From Eledone cirrhosa (taxonomy: Eukaryota > Mollusca > Cephalopoda > Octopoda > Eledonidae), in assembly GCA_964016885.1 (NCBI GenBank), contig OZ024743.1, positions 174,701,706 through 174,765,705 on the forward strand: DNA of 64,000 bases. Reading direction: 5' to 3'. The notes beneath the pieces were generated by a model, which worked only from the letters and a program-made list of their open reading frames with translations, was not told the DNA's origin and did not search any database. Positions 54,431 through 64,000 of the stretch are shown here, piece by piece. Numbering within the stretch: position 1 is the stretch's first letter; every line of letters starts with the position of its first letter. The position numbers and the translations under genes were made by a program.

Positions 54431-55850
54431 AGGTAGTCTTTGATATACTGTACCTGTTACATAGGATGTAGGTAGTCTTTGATATACTGTACCTGTTACA
54501 TAGGATGTAGGTAGTCTTTCATATACTGTACCTGTTATATAGGATGTAGGTAGTCTTTGATATACTGTACCTGTTATATAGGATGTAGGTAGTCTTTGAT
54601 ATACTGTACCTATTATATAGGATGTAGGTAGTCTTTGATATACTGTACCTGTTATATAGGATGTAGGTAGTCTTTGATATACTGTACCTGTTATATAGGA
54701 TGTAGGTAGTCTTTGATATACTGTACCTGTTATATAGGATGTAGGTAGTCTTTGATATACTGTACCTATTATATAGGATGTAGGTAGTCTTTGATATACT
54801 GTACCTGTTATATAGGATGTAGGTAGTCTTTGATATACTGTACCTGTTATATAGGATGTAGGTAGTCTTTGATATACTGTACCTGTTATATAGGATGTAG
54901 GTAGTGTTTGATATACTGTACCTGTTATATAGGATGTAGGTAGTCTTTGATATACTGTACCTGTTATATGAGATATAGGAAGTCTTTGATATACTGTACC
55001 TGTTATATAGGATGTCGGTAGTCTTTGATATACTGTACCTGTTATATGAAATGTAGGAAGTCTTTGATATACTGTACCTGTTATATAGGATGTAATTAGT
55101 CTTTGATATACTGTACCTGTTATATAGGATGTCGGTAGTCTTTGATATACTGTACCTGTTATATAGGATGTAGGTAGTCTTTGATATACTGTACCTGTTA
55201 TATAGGATGTAGGTAGTCTTTGATATACTGTACCTGTTATATAGGATGTAGGTAGTCTTTGATATACTGTACTTGTTATATAGGATGTAGGTAGTCTTTG
55301 ATATACTATACCTGTTATATAGGATGTAGTCTTTGATATACTGTACCTGTTATATAGGATGTAGGTAGTCTTTGATATACTGTACCTGTTATATGAGATG
55401 TAGGAAGTCTTTGATATACTGTACTTGTTATATAGGATGTAGGTAGTGTTTGATATACTGTACCTGTTATATAGGATGTAGGTAGTCTTTGATATACTGT
55501 ACCTGTTATATAGGATGTAGGTAGTCTTTGATATACTGTACCTGTTATATAGGATGTAGGTAGTCTTTGATATACTGTACCTGTTATATAGGATGTAGGT
55601 AGTCTTTGATATACTGTACCTGTTATATAGGATGTAGGTAGTGTTTGATATACTGTACCTGTTATATAGGATGTAGGTAGTCTTTGATATACTTTACCTG
55701 TTATATAGGATGTAGGTAGTCTTTGATATACTGTACCTGTTATATAGGATGTAGGTAGTCTTTGATATACTGTACCTGTTATATAGGATGTAGGTAGTCT
55801 TTGATATACTGTACCTGTTATATAGGATGTAGGTAGTCTTTGATATACTG
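54430..55850. repeat. 4477-bp offset duplication, right member (start)
   Basis: Partners of 49.99-51.4 kb: cctatt near 54609 and 54765, gagatatagg 54970, gatgtaatt near 55091 and 35-bp unit 55323. The match continues into the next block to about 57.1 kb. Confidence 0.87.
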
Positions 55851-58800
55851 TACCTGTTATATAGGATGTAGGTAGTCTTTGATATACTGTACCTGTTATA
55901 TGAGATGTAGGAAGTCTTTGATATACTCTACCTGTTATATGAGATGTAGGAAGTCTTTGATATGCTGTACCTGTTATATAGGATGTAGGTAGTCTTTGAT
56001 ATACTGTACCTGTTATATAGGATGTAGGTAGTCTTTGATATACTGTACCTGTTATATAGGATGTAGGTAGTCTTTGATATACTGTACCTGTTATATAGGA
56101 TGTAGGTAGTCTTTGATATACTGTACCTGTTATATAGGATGTAGGTAGTCTTTGATATACTGTACCTGTTATATAGGATGTAGGTAGTCTTTGATATACT
56201 GTACCTGTTACAGAGGATGTAGGTAGTCTTTGATATACTGTACCTGTTATATAGGATGTAGGTAGTCTTTGATATACTGTACCTGTTATATAGGATGTAG
56301 GTAGTCTTTGATATACTGTACCTGTTATATAGGATGTAGGTAGTCTTTGATATACTGTACCTGTTATATAGGATGTAGGTAGTCTTTGATATACTATACC
56401 TGTTATATAGGATGTAGTCTTTGATATACTGTACCTGTTATATAGGATGTAGGTAGTCTTTGATATACTGTACCTGTTATATGAGATGTAGGAAGTCTTT
56501 GATATACTGTACTTGTTATATAGGATGTAGGTAGTGTTTGATATACTGTACCTGTTATATAGGATGTAGGTAGTCTTTGATATACTGTACCTGTTATATA
56601 GGATGTAGGTAGTCTTTGATATACTGTACCTGTTATATAGGATGTAGGTAGTGTTTGATATACTGTACCTGTTATATAGGATGTAGGTAGTCTTTGATAT
56701 ACTTTACCTGTTATATAGGATGTAGGTAGTCTTTGATATACTGTACCTGTTATATAGGATGTAGGTAGTCTTTGATATACTGTACCTGTTATATAGGATG
56801 TAGGTAGTCTTTGATATACTGTACCTGTTATATAGGATGTAGGTAGTGTTTGATATACTGTACCTGTTATATAGGATGTAGGTAGTCTTTGATATACTGT
56901 ACCTGTTATATGAGATGTAGGAAGTCTTTGATATACTCTACCTGTTATATGAGATGTAGGAAGTCTTTGATATGCTGTACCTGTTATATAGGATGTAGGT
57001 AGTCTTTGATATACTGTACCTGTTATATAGGATGTAGGTAGTCTTTGATATACTGTACCTGTTATATAGGATGTAGGTAGTCTTTGATATACTGTACCTG
57101 TTATATAGGATGTAGGTAGTCTTTGATATACTGTACCTGTTATATAGGATGTAGGTAGTCTTTGATATACTATACCTGTTATATAGGATGTAGTCTTTGA
57201 TATACTGTACCTGTTATATAGGATGTAGGTAGTCTTTGATATACTGTACCTGTTATATGAGATGTAGGAAGTCTTTGATATACTGTACTTGTTATATAGG
57301 ATGTAGGTAGTGTTTGATATACTGTACCTGTTATATAGGATGTAGGTAGTCTTTGATATACTGTACCTGTTATATAGGATGTAGGTAGTCTTTGATATAC
57401 TGTACCTGTTATATAGGATGTAGGTAGTGTTTGATATACTGTACCTGTTATATAGGATGTAGGTAGTCTTTGATATACTTTACCTGTTATATAGGATGTA
57501 GGTAGTCTTTGATATACTGTACCTGTTATATAGGATGTAGGTAGTCTTTGATATACTGTACCTGTTATATAGGATGTAGGTAGTCTTTGATATACTGTAC
57601 CTGTTATATAGGATGTAGGTAGTGTTTGATATACTGTACCTGTTATATAGGATGTAGGTAGTCTTTGATATACTGTACCTGTTATATGAGATGTAGGAAG
57701 TCTTTGATATACTCTACCTGTTATATGAGATGTAGGAAGTCTTTGATATGCTGTACCTGTTATATAGGATGTAGGTAGTCTTTGATATACTGTACCTGTT
57801 ATATAGGATGTAGGTAGTCTTTGATATACTGTACCTGTTATATAGGATGTAGGTAGTCTTTGATATACTGTACCTGTTATATAGGATATAGGTAGTCTTT
57901 GATATACTGTACCTGTTATATAGGATGTAGGTAGTCTTTGATATACTGTACCTGTTATATAGGATGTAGGTAGTCTTTGATATACTGTACCTGTTACAGA
58001 GGATGTAGGTAGTCTTTGATATACTGTACCTGTTATATAGGATGTAGGTAGTCTTTGATATACTGTACCTGTTATATAGGATGTAGGTAGTCTTTGATAT
58101 ACTGTACCTGTTATATAGGATGTAGGTAGTCTTTGATATACTGTACCTGTTATATAGGATGTAGGTAGTCTTTGATATACTGTACCTGTTATATAGGATG
58201 TAGGTAGTCTTTGATATACTGTACCTGTTATATAGGATGTAGGTAGTCTTTGATATACTGTACCTGTTATATAGGATGTAGGTAGTCTTTGATATACTGT
58301 ACCTGTTATATAGGATGTAGGTAGTCTTTGATATACTGTACCTGTTATATAGGATGTAGGTAGTCTTTGATATACTGTACCTGTTATATAGGATGTAGGT
58401 AGTCTTTGATATACTGTACATGTTATATAGGATGTAGGTAGCCTTTGATATACTGTACCTGTTACATAGGATGTAGGTAGTCTTTGATATACTGTACCTG
58501 TTACATAGGATGTAGGTAGTCTTTCATATACTGTACCTGTTATATAGGATGTAGGTAGTCTTTGATATACTGTACCTGTTATATCGGATGTAGGTAGTCT
58601 TTGATATACTGTACCTATTATATAGGATGTAGGTAGTCTTTGATATACTGTACCTGTTATATAGGATGTAGGTAGTCTTTGATATACTGTACCTGTTATA
58701 TAGGATGTAGGTAGTCTTTGATATACTGTACCTGTTATATAGGATGTAGGTAGTCTTTGATATACTGTACCTGTTATATAGGATGTAGGTAGTCTTTGAT

Positions 58801-59000
58801 ATACTGTACCTGTTATATAGGATGTAGGTAGTCTTTGATATACTGTACATGTTATATAGGATGTAGGTAGTCTTTGATATACTGTACCTGTTACATAGGA
58901 TGTAGGTAGTCTTTGATATACTGTACCTGTTACATAGGATGTAGGTAGTCTTTCATATACTGTACCTGTTATATAGGATGTAGGTAGTCTTTGATATACT
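55850..59000. repeat. 3151-bp tandem duplication, copy 1
   Basis: Markers are tgctgtacc 55963, 56973 and 57749, 35-bp units 56411 and 57187, gatataggtag near 57890, ttacagagg near 57995, gtagccttt near 58441 and tcatata near 58524 and 58953. All but the last have partners at +3151 (81 monomers minus two 4-bp losses). Internal spacing is 1010 then 776 bp. Confidence 0.9.
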
Positions 59001-62000
59001 GTACCTGTTATATAGGATGTAGGTAGTCTTTGATATACTGTACCTGTTATATGAGATGTAGGAAGTCTTTGATATACTCTACCTGTTATATGAGATGTAG
59101 GAAGTCTTTGATATGCTGTACCTGTTATATAGGATGTAGGTAGTCTTTGATATACTGTACCTGTTATATAGGATGTAGGTAGTCTTTGATATACTGTACC
59201 TGTTATATAGGATGTAGGTAGTCTTTGATATACTGTACCTGTTATATAGGATGTAGGTAGTCTTTGATATACTGTACCTGTTATATAGGATGTAGGTAGT
59301 CTTTGATATACTGTACCTGTTATATAGGATGTAGGTAGTCTTTGATATACTGTACCTGTTACAGAGGATGTAGGTAGTCTTTGATATACTGTACCTGTTA
59401 TATAGGATGTAGGTAGTCTTTGATATACTGTACCTGTTATATAGGATGTAGGTAGTCTTTGATATACTGTACCTGTTATATAGGATGTAGGTAGTCTTTG
59501 ATATACTGTACCTGTTATATAGGATGTAGGTAGTCTTTGATATACTATACCTGTTATATAGGATGTAGTCTTTGATATACTGTACCTGTTATATAGGATG
59601 TAGGTAGTCTTTGATATACTGTACCTGTTATATGAGATGTAGGAAGTCTTTGATATACTGTACTTGTTATATAGGATGTAGGTAGTGTTTGATATACTGT
59701 ACCTGTTATATAGGATGTAGGTAGTCTTTGATATACTGTACCTGTTATATAGGATGTAGGTAGTCTTTGATATACTGTACCTGTTATATAGGATGTAGGT
59801 AGTGTTTGATATACTGTACCTGTTATATAGGATGTAGGTAGTCTTTGATATACTTTACCTGTTATATAGGATGTAGGTAGTCTTTGATATACTGTACCTG
59901 TTATATAGGATGTAGGTAGTCTTTGATATACTGTACCTGTTATATAGGATGTAGGTAGTCTTTGATATACTGTACCTGTTATATAGGATGTAGGTAGTGT
60001 TTGATATACTGTACCTGTTATATAGGATGTAGGTAGTCTTTGATATACTGTACCTGTTATATGAGATGTAGGAAGTCTTTGATATACTCTACCTGTTATA
60101 TGAGATGTAGGAAGTCTTTGATATGCTGTACCTGTTATATAGGATGTAGGTAGTCTTTGATATACTGTACCTGTTATATAGGATGTAGGTAGTCTTTGAT
60201 ATACTGTACCTGTTATATAGGATGTAGGTAGTCTTTGATATACTGTACCTGTTATATAGGATGTAGGTAGTCTTTGATATACTGTACCTGTTATATAGGA
60301 TGTAGGTAGTCTTTGATATACTATACCTGTTATATAGGATGTAGTCTTTGATATACTGTACCTGTTATATAGGATGTAGGTAGTCTTTGATATACTGTAC
60401 CTGTTATATGAGATGTAGGAAGTCTTTGATATACTGTACTTGTTATATAGGATGTAGGTAGTGTTTGATATACTGTACCTGTTATATAGGATGTAGGTAG
60501 TCTTTGATATACTGTACCTGTTATATAGGATGTAGGTAGTCTTTGATATACTGTACCTGTTATATAGGATGTAGGTAGTGTTTGATATACTGTACCTGTT
60601 ATATAGGATGTAGGTAGTCTTTGATATACTTTACCTGTTATATAGGATGTAGGTAGTCTTTGATATACTGTACCTGTTATATAGGATGTAGGTAGTCTTT
60701 GATATACTGTACCTGTTATATAGGATGTAGGTAGTCTTTGATATACTGTACCTGTTATATAGGATGTAGGTAGTGTTTGATATACTGTACCTGTTATATA
60801 GGATGTAGGTAGTCTTTGATATACTGTACCTGTTATATGAGATGTAGGAAGTCTTTGATATACTCTACCTGTTATATGAGATGTAGGAAGTCTTTGATAT
60901 GCTGTACCTGTTATATAGGATGTAGGTAGTCTTTGATATACTGTACCTGTTATATAGGATGTAGGTAGTCTTTGATATACTGTACCTGTTATATAGGATG
61001 TAGGTAGTCTTTGATATACTGTACCTGTTATATAGGATATAGGTAGTCTTTGATATACTGTACCTGTTATATAGGATGTAGGTAGTCTTTGATATACTGT
61101 ACCTGTTATATAGGATGTAGGTAGTCTTTGATATACTGTACCTGTTACAGAGGATGTAGGTAGTCTTTGATATACTGTACCTGTTATATAGGATGTAGGT
61201 AGTCTTTGATATACTGTACCTGTTATATAGGATGTAGGTAGTCTTTGATATACTGTACCTGTTATATAGGATGTAGGTAGTCTTTGATATACTGTACCTG
61301 TTATATAGGATGTAGGTAGTCTTTGATATACTGTACCTGTTATATAGGATGTAGGTAGTCTTTGATATACTGTACCTGTTATATAGGATGTAGGTAGTCT
61401 TTGATATACTGTACCTGTTATATAGGATGTAGGTAGTCTTTGATATACTGTACCTGTTATATAGGATGTAGGTAGTCTTTGATATACTGTACCTGTTATA
61501 TAGGATGTAGGTAGTCTTTGATATACTGTACCTGTTATATAGGATGTAGGTAGTCTTTGATATACTGTACATGTTATATAGGATGTAGGTAGCCTTTGAT
61601 ATACTGTACCTGTTACATAGGATGTAGGTAGTCTTTGATATACTGTACCTGTTACATAGGATGTAGGTAGTCTTTCATATACTGTACCTGTTATATAGGA
61701 TGTAGGTAGTCTTTGATATACTGTACCTGTTATATCGGATGTAGGTAGTCTTTGATATACTGTACCTATTATATAGGATGTAGGTAGTCTTTGATATACT
61801 GTACCTGTTATATAGGATGTAGGTAGTCTTTGATATACTGTACCTGTTATATAGGATGTAGGTAGTCTTTGATATACTGTACCTGTTATATAGGATGTAG
61901 GTAGTCTTTGATATACTGTACCTGTTATATAGGATGTAGGTAGTCTTTGATATACTGTACCTGTTATATAGGATGTAGGTAGTCTTTGATATACTGTACA

Positions 62001-62150
62001 TGTTATATAGGATGTAGGTAGTCTTTGATATACTGTACCTGTTACATAGGATGTAGGTAGTCTTTGATATACTGTACCTGTTACATAGGATGTAGGTAGT
62101 CTTTCATATACTGTACCTGTTATATAGGATGTAGGTAGTCTTTGATATAC
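59001..62150. repeat. 3151-bp tandem duplication, copy 2
   Basis: tgctgtacc at 59114, 60124 and 60900, 35-bp units 59562 and 60338, gtagccttt near 61592. Minus-strand frames of 235 and 108 codons in the two copies translate identically. The right edge is near 62150, where this copy continues with ttatatcgg while copy 1 continued with ttatatagg. Confidence 0.9.
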
Positions 62151-64000
62151 TGTACCTGTTATATCGGATGTAGGTAGTCTTTGATATACTGTACCTATTA
62201 TATAGGATGTAGGTAGTCTTTGATATACTGTACCTGTTATATAGGATGTAGGTAGTCTTTGATATACTGTACCTGTTATACAGGATGTAGGTAGTCTTTG
62301 ATATACTGTACCGGTTATATAGGATGTAGGTAGTCTTTGATATACTGTACCTGTTATATAGGATGTAGGTAGTCTTTGAAATACTGTACCTATTATATGA
62401 GATGTAGGAAGTCTTTCATATACTGTACCTGTTATATAGGATGTAGGTAGTCTTTGATATACTGTACCTGTTATATAGGATGTAGGTAGTCTTTGATACA
62501 CTGTACCTGTTAAATAGGATGTAGGTAGTCTTTGATATACTGTACCTGTTATATAGGATGTTGGTAGTCTTTGATATACTGTACCTGTTATATAGGATGT
62601 AGGTAGTCTTTGATATACCGTACCTGTTATATAGGATATAGGTAGTCTTTGATATACTGTACCTGTTATATAGGATGTAGGTAGTGTTTGATATACTGTA
62701 CCTGTTACATAGGATGTAGGTAGTCTTTGATATACTGTACCTGTTATACAGGATGTATGTAGTCTTTGGTATACTGTACCTGTTACATAGGATGTAGGTA
62801 GTCTTTGATATACTTTACCTGTTATATAGGATGTAGGTAGTCTTTGATATACTGTACATGTTATATAGGATGTAGGTAGTCTTTGATATACTGTACCTGT
62901 TACATAGGATGTAGGTAGTCTTTGATATACTGTACCTGTTACATAGGATGTAGGTAGTCTTTCATATACTGTACCTGTTATATAGGATGTAGGTAGTCTT
63001 TGATATACTGTACCTGTTATATAGGATGTAGGTAGTCTTTGATATACTGTACCTGCTATATAGGATGTAGGTAGTCTTTGATATACTGTACATGTTATAT
63101 AGGATGTAGGTAGTCTTTGATATACTGTACCTGTTATATAGGATGTAGGTAGTCTTTGATATACTGTACCTGTTATATAGGATGTAGGTAGTCTTTGATA
63201 TACTGTACCTGTTATATAGGATGTAGGTAGTGTTTGATATACTCTACATGTTATATAGGATGTAGGTAGTCTTTGATATACTGTACCTGTTACATAGGAT
63301 GTAGGTAGTCTTTGATATACTGTACCTGTTACATAGGATGTAGGTAGTCTTTCATATACTGTACCTGTTATATAGGATGTAGGTAGTCTTTGATATACTG
63401 TACCTGTTATATAGGATGTAGGTAGTCTTTGATATACTGTACCTATTATATAGGATGTAGGTAGTCTTTGATATACTGTACCTGTTATATAGGATGTAGG
63501 TAGTCTTTGATATACTGTACCTGTTATATAGGATGTAGGTAGTCTTTGATATACTGTACCTGTTATATAGGATGTAGGTAGTCTTTGATATACTGTACCT
63601 ATTATATAGGATGTAGGTAGTCTTTGATATACTGTACCTGTTATATAGGATGTAGGTAGTCTTTGATATACTGTACCTGTTATATAGGATGTAGGTAGTC
63701 TTTGATATACTGTACCTGTTATATAGGATGTAGGTAGTGTTTGATATACTGTACCTGTTATATAGGATGTAGGTAGTCTTTGATATACTGTACCTGTTAT
63801 ATGAGATATAGGAAGTCTTTGATATACTGTACCTGTTATATAGGATGTCGGTAGTCTTTGATATACTGTACCTGTTATATGAAATGTAGGAAGTCTTTGA
63901 TATACTGTACCTGTTATATAGGATGTAATTAGTCTTTGATATACTGTACCTGTTATATAGGATGTCGGTAGTCTTTGATATACTGTACCTGTTATATAGG
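62151..64000. repeat. Right member of the 8833-bp pair, cut by the window end
   Basis: gatacactg near 62498, ttaaatagg near 62510, gatgttgg near 62558, tttggtatac near 62768, ctctacatg 63242, cctatt near 63441 and 63599, gagatatagg near 63803 and gatgtaatt near 63924 all match the sequence 8833 bp upstream. Point differences include ttatacagg near 62278, taccggtt near 62310 and ataccgtacc near 62617. The last base corresponds to about 55167. Confidence 0.88.

Larger units (their letters stand above)
1..64000. repeat. Satellite array of a 39-bp monomer filling the window
   Basis: Every line of sequence is a head-to-tail copy of one 39-bp unit; counting from the g of each 'gatatac' to the next gives 39 nearly everywhere. 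No inversion of orientation and no insertion of unrelated DNA was seen. The consensus has 10 A, 16 T, 9 G and 4 C (33% GC, strongly skewed to T and G on the plus strand) and no CpG. It carries one GTAC (RsaI) site per copy. Pure satellite of this length is typical of eukaryotic heterochromatin or of very large minisatellites; that is general knowledge, and the species and chromosomal location cannot be read from the sequence. Both ends are cut inside the array. Confidence 0.99.

Noticed and set aside
60330..62501. 723-codon minus-strand open frame, and the other long minus frames (23798-25117, 26640-27959, 29131-30450, 29634-31697, 33952-35232, 36287-38032, 51926-53668 and shorter ones) as protein genes
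   Set aside because: They contain only the satellite read in 13-codon steps. Starts are chance GTG, TTG or ATG codons made by point variants (for example gatacactg, gtacaag, gtacatg), and ends coincide with indel or stop-creating monomers. Frames 29131-30450 and 29634-31697 overlap in different phases. There is no signal peptide, domain, intron signal or leader.
1..64000. CRISPR array
   Set aside because: Repeats are contiguous with no unique spacers, no leader and no cas genes; the period is a plain tandem repeat.
1..64000. Coding minisatellite inside a large repetitive protein gene
   Set aside because: A period divisible by three allows it, but 4-bp and 1-bp length variants break the frame at least every few kilobases and are tolerated throughout, so no single frame could be under selection across the window.
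1..64000. Telomeric repeat or a known centromeric satellite
   Set aside because: The monomer is not a telomere-type hexamer or heptamer. No CENP-B-box-like motif (which needs CpG) was seen, and the 39-bp length does not match a centromeric family I can name. Location cannot be assigned.
1..64000. Transposable element, retroviral or host-gene insertion
   Set aside because: I read through the window and found no stretch longer than one monomer that departs from the satellite.

Overview
The window is one uninterrupted satellite DNA array. From base 1 to base 64000 every stretch is a copy, or a slightly altered copy, of a 39-bp monomer in head-to-tail orientation (about 1,640 copies; 64000/39 = 1641). 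I found no unique DNA, protein-coding gene, RNA gene, transposon, CRISPR array or gap. The array runs off both ends, so its true length and flanks are unknown. Tens of kilobases of a CpG-free, AT-rich (about 33% GC) tandem repeat with higher-order structure is typical of a eukaryotic chromosome (pericentromeric, subtelomeric or interstitial satellite). The sequence alone does not show which organism or which of these locations, and I do not recognise the monomer as a named family.

The array is hierarchical. Level 1 is the 39-bp monomer (clean example 156-194) with recurrent variants: gagatg...ggaag, gatgtcgg, ttacatagg, tgatctact, tatatatgatg, tgctttacc or tgctgtacc, a 35-bp form lacking one gtag, 38-bp forms lacking one C, and rare 40-bp forms. 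Level 2 is short higher-order units: an 8-monomer 312-bp unit in the left third, and a 10-monomer 390-bp spacing in the right quarter. Level 3 is tandem or near-tandem duplicated blocks of about 0.35 to 4.5 kb, recognised because rare variants recur at constant offsets: 1088/1166, 2573, 3112/3424, 542, 2842/2491, 1247, 347, 2800, 3501/3345, 468, 4477, 1010, 776 and 3151 bp. Two longer-range copies lie at offsets of 8761 and 8833 bp.

Region by region: 1-12.4 kb has 312-bp units, a 2573-bp duplication and an 8.76-kb long-range copy. 12.4-19.0 kb is a 3112/3424-bp duplication. 19.0-22.6 kb is mostly plain monomers with a 542-bp duplication. 22.6-30.6 kb is a block present three times. 30.6-34.0 kb has 1247-bp and 347-bp periods. 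34.0-39.6 kb is a 2800-bp tandem duplication. 38.2-45 kb is a 3501/3345-bp duplication. 45-49.6 kb is transitional. 49.6-64 kb is a compositionally distinct domain with 390, 1010, 776, 3151, 4477 and 8833-bp repeats.

Long open frames exist only on the minus strand. They follow from arithmetic: 39 is divisible by 3 and two of the three minus frames of the monomer lack a stop. They encode nothing but a 13-residue motif, start at chance codons and end at indel or point variants of the satellite, so I do not call them genes. The biological interest is the record of unequal exchange and slippage written in the variant monomers, including one crossover that can be placed within about 20 bp.
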